DNA of 47,809 nucleotides, taken from positions 1 to 47,809 of the forward strand of contig JABBOW010000091.1 of NCBI GenBank assembly GCA_012927595.1, in the 5' to 3' direction. Under the pieces are notes generated by a model. The model was not told where the DNA came from. It saw only the letters and a list, made by a program, of their open reading frames with translations, and did no database searches. The translations under genes and the position numbers were made by a program. Positions 7,501-14,610 of this stretch are shown here, in pieces. Each line of letters begins with the position of its first letter. Within the stretch, counting starts at the first letter, position 1. The DNA is from Cellulomonas sp. (GTDB lineage: Bacteria > Actinomycetota > Actinomycetes > Actinomycetales > Cellulomonadaceae).

Positions 7501-9614
7501 GCGTTGGACGCGCCCTGGCCGTCGCCGGTGTCAGCGTCGCCCGGGAGCGGACCCGCCGAGCCCTTCGACTTGAGGTGGTTGACGGCGACGAAGAACGGCT
7601 CGCCACCTCCGACCGGGGTGAACGCCTGGCCGATCGGCTCACGCGCGTTCGCGAACGCCTGACCGGCCGCGCTCGCAGTCCCCAGCGCGTGGGAGGCGCC
7701 GAGCGGCGTGAGCGCCGACGTGCGGTAGATGAGCGCGTTGGTGATCGCATCCTGCAGGTCGACGGCCGGAAGCTCCGTCGAGGAGGGCACGAACGCCCAG
7801 TGCGCGGAAGGGTCGGGCGCGGTGAGCGCCCCGACCAGCCTGCTCACCGCGGTGTCGACCGGGTCGCCGAGCGCCACCGAGTTCTCGATCTCCATGAGGC
7901 CGACGACGTCGGCATCGAGCGAGTTGATCGCGGCGACGATCTTGGCCTGCTGACGCGCGAGGCTCGCCGCGTCCCACGCGCCGCGCGGGCCGGTGCCCGG
8001 GCAGGTGTTGACGGTGATCGGGTTGCCGGCACGGTCGTTGTACGACGTGCAGCCGGCGACGGCTGCGCCGAGCGTGGTGAAGTAGTTGAGGACGTTGAAC
8101 GACGAGATCCGCAGGTCGGCGCCCGCGAGCGCCGCGGTGTCGGGGGCGTCGGTGCGGTTGTTCTTGAACTGCGTGCGCTCCGCGAGCGGCGTGGTGTCGG
8201 TGACCCGCGTCGTGGGGTTGAGCTTCCACGTGGAGTTGCGGTAGTCGACGATCAGCGGCTGGGTGAACTGCACCTGCGCGCCGACACGGACGGGGTTCGT
8301 CAGCGCGACGTACGGGGGCGTGAGGCCCGAGTTGGCTGCGATCAGGAAGTTCGTCGTGGCGCCGTCGTCGAGCACGACCTTGCGCGCGGCGTTGTCGGCC
8401 GTGGCCGCTGCGGCCTCGGCCGAACCGGGGCGTCCGACCTCCGTCGGCTGCAGCAACGGCGACGTGCCGAATGCGAGGCCGACCTCGCCGTACTGGTTCG
8501 TCGAGTGGGTGTTCGTCACGGTGTAGGTGCCCGTGGGGGCGAACAGCATCGACTCGAGCGGCTCACGGGCCCCATCGGTCGCGGGCCATGCGGCGACCGC
8601 GGGGGTCACCTGGGCGACCGTCTCGGTGCTGACCTCGACAGTGGTCGCCGACAGCTCGGTGAGCCCGTTGAACTCGCTCACGGCGCCGGTGACGTGCACG
8701 TACTGGCCGATCTGCGCGGTCACGCCCGACGACTGGTAGACGAAGATCGCGTCGGAGGCCGTGTGCGTGGCGTCCATCGTCCCGCCCGAGCCGGGCGTCT
8801 GGATGACGAATCCGGCGAGGCCGCCGGTCGGGTAGGTCGCGGTCACGACGCCGGCCGTGGTCACGGTCTGACCGACCAGCGGGCTCGCGGCGCCCGTGCC
8901 TTGGATCTCGGCGATCGGGACGACGGCTGCGGGCGTGGTGGGCGTCGGAGTCGGCGTGGGGGTCGGGGAGCCCGTCGTTGCGGCGGCGGGTGTCGGGGCT
9001 CCCGCACGGAAGTCGGCGGCGTTGTCAGCCGAGCTCACGTGGTCGGCCCGGGAGATCGAGGTGGTCGCGCTCGGCGCGGGCGCGGCGGCCGTGCCTGCGA
9101 ACGCGGCACCGGTACCGAAGCCGACGAGGTCGACGACGGCAGTGTCGCTCGCACAGGTGGTGGTCACGCAGGTCAGCTCCGTGGTCGACGAGACGAGGGC
9201 GACGTTGCCGGTCGTCGCGGACAGGTTGACCGTGGCACTGATCGCGTCGGGGGTCGGGAGGTTCGAGACCGTCGAGGCGCCCGTCTGCGAGGCTGCCTGG
9301 ACGAGGTAGGTGCTGTGCGCGGGGATGGAGCCGACGAGCGGGATGAGCCCGCTCCAGCCGGTCCCCGCGGACGACCCGTACTGCAGCGACCACGTCGACA
9401 CGTCGAGCGCTGTGTCGGCGGCGTTGTACAGCTCGATGAAGTCATGGGTCAGCACCGACCCGGAGTTGCCGCCGCCGCCGAAGATCTCGTTGATGACGAC
9501 CGTGGATGCCGGTGAGACGGCAGCGAAGCCGGGAGTGATCCCGGGGAAGGCGAGTGCGGCTACTGCCGCAGCTGCGACGGTCGACCGTCGCAGCCATGGG
9601 TGATTCAGGAGCAT
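4593..9614 (-). CDS. Secreted ExeM-type endonuclease fused to 5'-nucleotidase
   Basis: A 1673-residue secreted protein. ATG 9614 is chosen because GGAGGGG lies 8 nt upstream and a signal peptide follows (residues 1-32). Domains in order: lamin-tail domain about 33-170; a Thr-Pro linker near 216-227; an OB-fold-like ExeM/NucH segment about 232-480; an EEP nuclease domain about 500-838 with SSFNVLNYF, Glu575, Asp738/Asn740 in LLGDFNSY and His831-Asp832; a 5'-nucleotidase metallophosphatase about 848-1110 with Asp856/His858, Asp891, GNHELD at 923-928 and GHTH at 1073-1076; the 5'-nucleotidase C-terminal domain about 1160-1350 with NPGGLRSD; then a beta-rich region and two about 90-residue Ig-like repeats (about 1483-1577 and 1580-1673) carrying YENGVLI and YEDGVLI. 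It could cut extracellular DNA and release phosphate from the nucleotides. No sorting signal is seen at the C-terminus. A PHO box lies upstream. Confidence 0.9.
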   Translation of the reverse strand: MLLNHPWLRRSTVAAAAVAALAFPGITPGFAAVSPASTVVINEIFGGGGNSGSVLTHDFIELYNAADTALDVSTWSLQYGSSAGTGWSGLIPLVGSIPAHSTYLVQAASQTGASTVSNLPTPDAISATVNLSATTGNVALVSSTTELTCVTTTCASDTAVVDLVGFGTGAAFAGTAAAPAPSATTSISRADHVSSADNAADFRAGAPTPAAATTGSPTPTPTPTPTTPAAVVPIAEIQGTGAASPLVGQTVTTAGVVTATYPTGGLAGFVIQTPGSGGTMDATHTASDAIFVYQSSGVTAQIGQYVHVTGAVSEFNGLTELSATTVEVSTETVAQVTPAVAAWPATDGAREPLESMLFAPTGTYTVTNTHSTNQYGEVGLAFGTSPLLQPTEVGRPGSAEAAAATADNAARKVVLDDGATTNFLIAANSGLTPPYVALTNPVRVGAQVQFTQPLIVDYRNSTWKLNPTTRVTDTTPLAERTQFKNNRTDAPDTAALAGADLRISSFNVLNYFTTLGAAVAGCTSYNDRAGNPITVNTCPGTGPRGAWDAASLARQQAKIVAAINSLDADVVGLMEIENSVALGDPVDTAVSRLVGALTAPDPSAHWAFVPSSTELPAVDLQDAITNALIYRTSALTPLGASHALGTASAAGQAFANAREPIGQAFTPVGGGEPFFVAVNHLKSKGSAGPLPGDADTGDGQGASNASRVAQATALAAWVPTVLASYPTTPVTAVALLGDFNSYTQEDPLQVLYSAGYTDAASHFATGEYSYSFSGLSGSLDHVLVNDAMMARSTGSTIWSINSPESIALEYSRYNYHGTLFYAPDQFASSDHDPVILGLKANVAPPTTDVTLLNINDFHGRIDGNTVNFAGTIEQERAAKGQGNTVLLSAGDNIGASLFASSVAKDQPTIDVLNALGLKASAVGNHELDGGFADLTDRVVAGGTNASWDYLGANVYLKGTTTPALPEYKVLDVAGKRLAVIGAVTQETPALVSPGGISGLDFGDPVDAVNRVVAQLSDGNEANGEADVFVAEYHEGAGAGTPDHATLDQEIAAGGAFAKIVTQTDAKVDAIFTGHTHKVYAWDAPVPGSTTATRPILQTGSYGAFVGEITLTIDNATDDVIAYTAKNVARTTTAAATLVATYPRAAAVKTIVDAALANAAVQGNTVVGSLTADITTAYIGTSRDDRASESTLGNLVANSLRTSLSDPLRGGAQIGVVNPGGLRSDLFAKQSSYSPAGPALDGQITYAQANAVLPFLNNLWTVSLTGAQLRTMLEQQWQTNPDSTVPSRPYLQLGLSDNVSYTYDASLAAGSRITSVTIDGAPLDPVASYRVGTFNFLATGGDNFRIFSSSTDVRDSGLVDRDAWIAYLTAHQPVSPSFARHAAQVTGLPSTATQDDTLAFGVTKLDLTSLGSPANTTLTASWVGSAAAPAAVPVTAGAAQVSVVVPRDVVGAATLRLFAAPSGTTVTIPVTVAPGVPIPPKAPGRAVLSSDNGWPRGLHDGDYTIAADLRRGQNGTTFKLYENGVLIHTESLEDRTPDAQHVEVHLTGRVNGTYAYTGELSNLKGTTATTSVTVKVTDANPGKPFLFSDNWDGNGTYTVTAVKWWGTPATTYRLYEDGVLIDTQAMSASAGLGPQSASTTVTGRSVGKHTYRAELANAAGVTSSSVLTVRVHRH

Positions 9615-9753
9615 GCGGTGATCCCCTCCGAGCGCGGGCAGTGCCCGCGACATGTCCGAGCGCACGGTCCGGGTATGGACGGTGTGCAGGCACCGGCAAC
9701 GTTCCCCAGCCGGTAGGCCAGGTGTACGCAACCCCTATGTCGCAGATGTGTGA

Positions 9754-9775
9754 AGCCGGTGAACCTGCTGTGAAC
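9754..9775 (-). promoter_or_regulatory. PHO box (PhoP direct repeats)
   Basis: On the minus strand two directly abutting 11-mers read GTTCACAGCAG and GTTCACCGGCT, followed by a weaker third TTCACA. This matches the 11-nt direct-repeat PhoP site known from Streptomyces (GTTCACC-like units). It is about 140 bp upstream of the nuclease/5'-nucleotidase start, so phosphate-starvation activation is a reasonable inference. Confidence 0.75.
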
Positions 9776-9830
9776 ATCTCACATATTGGGCGTATCGGCG
9801 AAAGGGGACACCTGATCGAGTGCCCGGGCA

Positions 9831-10715
9831 TCAGCCCTCGAGCGCACGCTCCGCGGACTCGACGACGTTGGCCAGGAGCATCGCGCGCGTCATCGGGCCG
9901 ACGCCGCCCGGGTTCGGGGAGATCCACGCGGCGATCTCGGCGACGCCCGGGTCCACGTCACCGGCGATGCGCGTCGTGCCGGTCTCCGGGTCAGTGACGC
10001 GCGAGACGCCGACGTCGACGACGACGGCACCGGGCTTGACGATGTCGGCCGTGATGATCCCCGGGACCCCTGCAGCGGCGATGATGACGTCGGCGTTCCG
10101 GGTGTGCTCCGCCAGGTCGTCGGTGCCGGTGTGCGTCAGCGTGACTGTCGCGTTGACCGCCCGCCGGGTCAGCAGCAGCCCGATCGACCGTCCGACAGTC
10201 GTACCGCGGCCGACCACTACGACGTCGGCCCCCGCGAGCACGACGCCGTGCCGCTCGAGCAGCTCGATGATGCCGCGGGGCGTACACGGCAGCGGCGAGG
10301 CAATCTCCTGGTTGACGCGCAGCACGAGGCGGCCGAGGTTCGTCGGGTGCAGGCCGTCGGCGTCCTTGTCAGGGTCGACGAGCTCGAGCACGCGGTTCGT
10401 GTCGATCCCCTGCGGAAGCGGCAGCTGCACGATGAAGCCGGTGCACTCCGGGTCCGCGTTGAGCCGCGCGACCGCGGCCTCGATGTCCTCCTGCGTCGCC
10501 GTGGCGGGCAGGTCCTCACGGATCGAGGCGAGCCCGACCTCGGCGCAGTCCTTGTGCTTGCCGTTGACGTACCACCGCGAGCCGGGGTCGTCGCCGACGA
10601 GAAGCGTGCCGAGCCCCGGCCGCACGCCCCGGACCGCGAGCGCTGCCACCCGGACGGTCAGCTCGGCCTTGATCGCGGTGGCGGTCGCCTTGCCGTCGAG
10701 CACCTGTGCAGTCAT
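9831..10715 (-). CDS. folD: Methylenetetrahydrofolate dehydrogenase/cyclohydrolase
   Basis: A 294-residue bifunctional enzyme interconverting 5,10-methylene-THF, methenyl-THF and 10-formyl-THF. Diagnostic motifs: YVNGKHKDC at 49-57 with the catalytic Lys53, QLPLPQG at 97-103, DKDADGLHP, and the nucleotide-binding [16 protein letters not shown] 10715 has GGAGA just upstream. It lies 85 bp downstream of glyA on the same strand, with a strong hairpin between the two, so part of its transcription probably reads through from glyA and its riboswitch. Confidence 0.95.
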   Translation of the reverse strand: MTAQVLDGKATATAIKAELTVRVAALAVRGVRPGLGTLLVGDDPGSRWYVNGKHKDCAEVGLASIREDLPATATQEDIEAAVARLNADPECTGFIVQLPLPQGIDTNRVLELVDPDKDADGLHPTNLGRLVLRVNQEIASPLPCTPRGIIELLERHGVVLAGADVVVVGRGTTVGRSIGLLLTRRAVNATVTLTHTGTDDLAEHTRNADVIIAAAGVPGIITADIVKPGAVVVDVGVSRVTDPETGTTRIAGDVDPGVAEIAAWISPNPGGVGPMTRAMLLANVVESAERALEG

Positions 10716-10736
10716 ATGTGTCTCCTGAAAGACGCG

Positions 10737-10788
10737 GCAGCCTCGCCCCCGGCCGCTCCGCGTGCGGAACGGTCCGGGGCGAGGCTGC
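10737..10788 (-). terminator. Hairpin between glyA and folD
   Basis: GCAGCCTCGCCCC (10737-10749) pairs perfectly with GGGGCGAGGCTGC (10776-10788), and much of the inner sequence can also pair with mismatches. It begins 12 nt after the glyA stop. It could be a partial terminator or an mRNA-stabilising element; there is no T-run. Confidence 0.55.
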
Positions 10789-10800
10789 GGGCGGGTGAGG

Positions 10801-12090
10801 TCAGTACTGCTTCAAGCCCTCGTACAGCGGGTGCGCCGCGGCCAGCTTGGCGGCGCGGGCACGCAGCGAGTCGACGTCGGCCGAAGCGCCCTGGACGAGG
10901 GCCGTGGCGATGATGTCCGCGACCGCCGTGAACTCGGCGTCCCCGAAGCCGCGGGTCGCGAGCGCGGGCGTACCGATCCGGAGGCCCGACGTGACGCGCG
11001 GAGGCCGCGGGTCGAACGGCACCGCGTTGCGGTTCACCGTGATGCCGACGGCGTGCAGGAGGTCCTCGGCCTGCTGTCCGTCAAGGTCCGAGCGCCGCAG
11101 GTCGACGAGCACGAGGTGGACGTCCGTTCCGCCGGTCAGGACGGACACGCCCGCGGCGGCGACGTCGGGTGACAGCAGGCGCTCGGCGAGGATCCGCGCA
11201 CCGGCGAGCGTGCGCTCCTGCCGCTCCCGGAACTCCGCGGTGGCAGCGATCTTGAACGACACGGCCTTGGCGGCGATGACGTGCATGAGCGGGCCGCCCT
11301 GCTGGCCCGGGAACACCGCAGAGTCGATCTTCTTGGCGAACTCCGTACGGCTGAGGATGAAGCCCGAGCGCGGGCCGCCGAGCGTCTTGTGGACGGTCGA
11401 GGACACCACGTCCGCGTGCGGCACGGGGCTCGGGTGCAGGCCCGCGGCAACCAGGCCCGCGAAGTGCGCCATGTCGACCCACAGCTTCGCGCCGATCTCG
11501 TCCGCGATCGAGCGGAACGCGGCGAAGTCGAGCTGGCGCGGGTACGCGGACCAGCCGCCGATGATGACGTCGGGACGCTGCGCGAGCGCGGCCTCACGGA
11601 CCTTGTCCATGTCGACGAGGAACGTCTCGGGGTCGACCCCGTACGCGCCGACCTCGTAGAGCCTGCCCGAGAAGTTGAGCTTCATGCCGTGCGTCAGGTG
11701 ACCGCCGTGCGCAAGCTCGAGGCCGAGGATCTTGTCGCCCGCATTGATGAGCGCGTGCAGGACGGCCGCGTTCGCGGTCGCACCGGAGTGCGGCTGGACG
11801 TTCGCGTGGTCGGCGCCGAACAGTGCCTTGGCCCGGGTGATCGCCAGGGTCTCGGCGACGTCGACCTGCTCGCAGCCCCCGTAGTACCGCTTGCCAGGGT
11901 AGCCCTCGGCGTACTTGTTCGTCAGGACCGAGCCCTGCGCCTGAAGGACGGCGCGCGGTACGAAGTTCTCGCTCGCGATCATCTCGAGGGTGCTCTGCTG
12001 GCGGGCCAGCTCACCGTCGAGCACCGCCGCGATCTCGGGGTCGACCACGGACAGGGACTGGTCCAGCAACGGGGACTGATCGGCGCTCAT
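10801..12090 (-). CDS. glyA: Serine hydroxymethyltransferase
   Basis: A 429-residue PLP enzyme converting serine and THF to glycine and 5,10-methylene-THF. Visible motifs: [26 protein letters not shown] at 101-107, [13 protein letters not shown] at 205-217 and the PLP lysine Lys235 in [16 protein letters not shown] 12090 is preceded by GAGGAGAT. It is the first gene after a ZTP aptamer and is followed by folD, so the unit forms a one-carbon operon. Length and motifs are normal. Confidence 0.96.
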   Translation of the reverse strand: MSADQSPLLDQSLSVVDPEIAAVLDGELARQQSTLEMIASENFVPRAVLQAQGSVLTNKYAEGYPGKRYYGGCEQVDVAETLAITRAKALFGADHANVQPHSGATANAAVLHALINAGDKILGLELAHGGHLTHGMKLNFSGRLYEVGAYGVDPETFLVDMDKVREAALAQRPDVIIGGWSAYPRQLDFAAFRSIADEIGAKLWVDMAHFAGLVAAGLHPSPVPHADVVSSTVHKTLGGPRSGFILSRTEFAKKIDSAVFPGQQGGPLMHVIAAKAVSFKIAATAEFRERQERTLAGARILAERLLSPDVAAAGVSVLTGGTDVHLVLVDLRRSDLDGQQAEDLLHAVGITVNRNAVPFDPRPPRVTSGLRIGTPALATRGFGDAEFTAVADIIATALVQGASADVDSLRARAAKLAAAHPLYEGLKQY

Positions 12091-12112
12091 GTATCTCCTC
12101 GGCAGTCAGCGG

Positions 12113-12148
12113 GTGTGCGCGGCCCGGCACACGGATGGGCACGCACAC
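12113..12148 (-). other. Hairpin between ZTP aptamer and glyA
   Basis: GTGTGCG (12113-12119) pairs with CGCACAC (12142-12148). It lies between the aptamer and the glyA ribosome-binding site and may be part of the expression platform. I could not find a clear anti-Shine-Dalgarno helix here, unlike at purH. Confidence 0.35.
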
Positions 12149-12164
12149 AGATGTGTGGTGACCG

Positions 12165-12244
12165 GGGGCCCAGGCGTCCGACCCGTAGTCTGCTGCTGCG
12201 TCGCTCCCCGGTGGTAGTCCACCCGTTGCGCCAGTTGCGACCCG
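12165..12244 (-). promoter_or_regulatory. ZTP (pfl) riboswitch upstream of glyA-folD
   Basis: Read on the minus strand, the leader contains GGGTCGCAACTGGCG, then GGTGG-ACTA-CCACC, then GGGGAGCGAC, a variable stem and GCCTGGGC (complement of 12168-12175). These are the conserved elements of the ZTP/pfl aptamer in the expected order and spacing. The class senses ZTP/ZMP, which rises when 10-formyl-THF is short, and typically controls glyA, folD and pur genes, which fits the operon downstream. Confidence 0.88.
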
Positions 12245-12247
12245 CAC

Positions 12248-12253
12248 AGCCTA
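12248..12253 (-). promoter_or_regulatory. -10 box of the glyA-folD promoter
   Basis: TAGGCT on the minus strand fits the actinobacterial TANNNT -10 and lies about 5-7 nt before the 5' G-run of the ZTP aptamer, so the transcript would begin at the aptamer. No good -35 is visible. The divergent fetB promoter is only about 40 bp away. Confidence 0.5.
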
Positions 12254-12302
12254 CCAACGCGGCGGTCCAAGACGGTCCCCGTCCCGGCGGACAATGGTCG
12301 AC

Positions 12303-13088
12303 GTGCACACCGGCGAAGTTCCCTCCCTCGTCGCCGCCGTCATCGTCCTGGTCGCCGTTGCGGCGGGAGTCCAACGCTGGGTCGGTGCGGGTGTCGCGGC
12401 GGACTCGTTCGTCGCCGTGGGCCGCGCGGCGGTGCAGCTCGTGGTCGTCGCGCTCGTCATCGGCTGGATCTTCACGCACCCGGGCGCACTCGTCCCCTAC
12501 CTCGGGGTCATGCTCGTCGTCGCGACGGCGACCGCTGCGCGGCGTATCGGGCTCGTGGGCCACGGCATCGGGATCCGTGACCCCGGCGTCGCCCGGCATG
12601 CCCTCGAGGTGCTCGGCGCGATCGGGGCCGGCGCCGCGACCACGGTCGGCGTGGTGCTCGCCTCGGGTGCGCTGTCGAGCGTGCCGAACGCCGCGCTCCC
12701 CTACGCCGCGCAGGTCATCGGCGGATCGATGGTCGCGGCGGCGCTCGCGGGCGGGCGCCTGCGCGACGACGCGATCGTCCGCTGGGACGAGGTCGAGGCG
12801 TGGCTGTCGATCGGCGCGACGCCGCGGCAGGCCATCCGCGATCTCGGTCGGCGGGCGGTCGCACGGTCCCTGGTACCCGCCCTGGACCAGACGCGCACCG
12901 CGGGGCTCGTGAGCCTGCCGGGGGCGTTCGTCGGCCTGCTCCTCGGCGGTGCGACACCGCTCCAGGCCGCCCAGGTCCAGCTGCTCGTCCTTGTCGGCAT
13001 GCTCGCGGCAGAGTCGGTCTCGGCAGCCCTGACGGTCACGCTCGTCGGACCGACGTTCGCTCGGTACCGACCGACCGCGGACCGCTGA
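12303..13088 (+). CDS. FetB/YbbM-family (UPF0014) ABC permease
   Basis: About 261 residues with seven or so hydrophobic segments and the UPF0014 signatures ARRIG, WDEVEAWLSIGATPRQA and LVSLPGAFVGLLLGGATPLQAAQVQL. E. coli FetB, with the ATPase FetA, exports iron. No ATPase gene is next to it here, so it either uses an ATPase encoded elsewhere or acts differently. I prefer GTG 12303 because GACAAT (12290-12295) sits 7 nt upstream as a -10 box, suggesting a leaderless mRNA; ATG 12294 in the same frame overlaps that box. Confidence 0.8.
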   Translation: MHTGEVPSLVAAVIVLVAVAAGVQRWVGAGVAADSFVAVGRAAVQLVVVALVIGWIFTHPGALVPYLGVMLVVATATAARRIGLVGHGIGIRDPGVARHALEVLGAIGAGAATTVGVVLASGALSSVPNAALPYAAQVIGGSMVAAALAGGRLRDDAIVRWDEVEAWLSIGATPRQAIRDLGRRAVARSLVPALDQTRTAGLVSLPGAFVGLLLGGATPLQAAQVQLLVLVGMLAAESVSAALTVTLVGPTFARYRPTADR

Positions 13089-13125
13089 CCGCCCGCCGGC
13101 TCGCCGACTGCGGACGCGCGGTCGG
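13071..13125 (+). terminator. Possible convergent-gene hairpin
   Basis: CCGACCGCG (13071-13079) and CGCGGTCGG (13117-13125) are perfect 9-bp inverted repeats flanking the fetB stop, close to the convergent GNAT stop at 13128. The 37-nt gap is long for a terminator, so this is only a suggestion. Confidence 0.3.
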
Positions 13126-13127
13126 AC

Positions 13128-13619
13128 TCAGATCGTCGCGTCGTCGCCGAGGATCTTGCGCAGGTAGGCGTAGGTGAGGTCGCCGGCAGTCTGGTCGTGC
13201 TGGTGCTCGTAGCCGTGCTTCGCGTACAGCGCGAGGTTCTGCACCGAGTCGCGGCCCGTGAAGACCCACACCTCGGAGGTGTCGTCGGGCAGGAGCGGCA
13301 GGATCGCGAGCAGGAGCTGCGTGCCGACACCCTTGCCCTGAAGGTCGGGGGCGACCGCGAGGCGACCGAGGGTGGCCTTCGTGCCCTCGAGCAGAACCCG
13401 GATCGAGCCGACGAGCCGGTGGCCGTCCCACGCGCCGAGCGTGATGACGTTCGCGTCCGCGAGGTCCGTGCGCAGCTCCTCGAGGGTCTGCGTCAGCGGC
13501 GGGATGTTGGGGTCGCCGTAGATCTGCGCCTCGCTGACGAACGCCGCACGGCGCACAGTGAGCAGCTCCCCGGCATCGGCGTCGGTCACGGTCCGGATCT
13601 GCACCTCGGGCTCGCTCAT
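13128..13619 (-). CDS. GNAT-family N-acetyltransferase
   Basis: A 163-residue single GNAT domain. The acetyl-CoA binding region is LAVAPDLQGKGVGTQLLLA (motif A, Q/R-x-x-G-x-G/A form), preceded by the beta-strand VGSIRVLLEGTKATLGRL and followed by VWVFTGRDSVQNLALYAKHGYE, typical of motif B. The acceptor substrate is not predictable. GACGAT six nt before ATG 13619 may be a -10 box, suggesting a leaderless message divergent from purU. Confidence 0.85.
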   Translation of the reverse strand: MSEPEVQIRTVTDADAGELLTVRRAAFVSEAQIYGDPNIPPLTQTLEELRTDLADANVITLGAWDGHRLVGSIRVLLEGTKATLGRLAVAPDLQGKGVGTQLLLAILPLLPDDTSEVWVFTGRDSVQNLALYAKHGYEHQHDQTAGDLTYAYLRKILGDDATI

Positions 13620-13680
13620 GGCCCCATCGTCGCACCACCGCGGGTGCCCCGGTGCACGACGCGCGCCCGCCCACCTCGGC

Positions 13681-13686
13681 TACCGT
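13681..13686 (+). promoter_or_regulatory. -10 box giving a leaderless purU mRNA
   Basis: TACCGT lies 8 nt upstream of GTG 13695, matching TANNNT at the distance expected for a transcript that begins at or next to the start codon. The same hexamer precedes the flavoprotein gene at 35089. Confidence 0.45.
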
Positions 13687-13694
13687 GGGGCCTC

Positions 13695-14588
13695 GTGTCC
13701 TCCACAGTGCCGACCACGCCGACCACGCCGACCACGCCGACCGCAGCGACGCCCTGGGTCCTGACGCTCTCGTGCCCCGACCGACCCGGGATCGTGCACG
13801 CCGTCGCAGGTCTGCTCGCCGAGCACGGCGGCAACATCACGGAGTCGCAGCAGTTCGGGGACGCCCTGACGGGCCTGTTCTTCATGCGCGTGCAGGTCAC
13901 GTCCACCGCGACATGCGCCGACCTCGAGCTGGCCCTCGCCGAGCTCGCCGCGCTGTTCGCCATGACGTGGACGCTCGACGTCGCGGGACGTCCGATCCGG
14001 ACGCTGATCCTCGGGTCGACCGCCGCGCACTGCCTCAACGACCTCGCGTTCCGCCAGCGCTCCGAGAACCTGCCGATCGAGACCGTCGCGGTGGTGTCCA
14101 ACCACACGGTGCTCGCGGACCTGGCCCGGTTCTACGACATACCTTTCCACCACATCCCCGTCACCGCCGCGACCAGGGCGGCCGCCGAGGCCCAGCTGCT
14201 CGCGCTGATCGATGAGCTCGACGTCGAGCTCGTGGTGCTCGCGCGCTACATGCAGGTCCTGTCGGACGACCTGTGCCGCGCGCTCGCCGGTCGGATCATC
14301 AACATCCACCACTCGTTCCTGCCGTCGTTCAAAGGCGCGCGCCCGTACGCCCAGGCCCACGACCGCGGCGTCAAGCTCATCGGAGCGACCGCGCACTACG
14401 TGACGGGCGACCTCGACGAGGGGCCGATCATCGAGCAGGACGTCGAGCGCGTCGACCACACGCGCGGGGTCGAGGACCTTGTCGCACTCGGCCAGGACGT
14501 CGAGCGCCGGGCGCTGGCCAAGGCCGTCCGCTGGCACGCCGAGCACCGTGTGCTGCTCGACGGGCACCGCACAGTCGTCTTCCGCTGA
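13695..14588 (+). CDS. purU: Formyltetrahydrofolate deformylase
   Basis: A 297-residue enzyme that hydrolyses 10-formyl-THF to formate and THF, balancing the one-carbon pool. An N-terminal ACT domain (about 21-95, LSCPDRPGIVHAVAG) precedes a formyltransferase domain (about 100-290) with Asn203 and His205 in INIHHSFLPSFKGA and Asp241 in GDLDEGPIIEQ. GTG 13695 is chosen from the -10 spacing and from where homology begins. The first 17 residues are a TTP-TTP-TTP repeat encoded by tandem ACCACGCCG units and lie outside the ACT domain. It sits near glyA-folD, which share its cofactor pool. Confidence 0.93.
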   Translation: MSSTVPTTPTTPTTPTAATPWVLTLSCPDRPGIVHAVAGLLAEHGGNITESQQFGDALTGLFFMRVQVTSTATCADLELALAELAALFAMTWTLDVAGRPIRTLILGSTAAHCLNDLAFRQRSENLPIETVAVVSNHTVLADLARFYDIPFHHIPVTAATRAAAEAQLLALIDELDVELVVLARYMQVLSDDLCRALAGRIINIHHSFLPSFKGARPYAQAHDRGVKLIGATAHYVTGDLDEGPIIEQDVERVDHTRGVEDLVALGQDVERRALAKAVRWHAEHRVLLDGHRTVVFR

Positions 14589-14610
14589 CCTGACGGGTCG
14601 CGCAGAGCGC

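Noticed and set aside
13710-13740. Tandem ACCACGCCG units as a satellite or CRISPR-like repeat
   Set aside because: They are an in-frame TTP peptide repeat at the start of PurU, without spacers.
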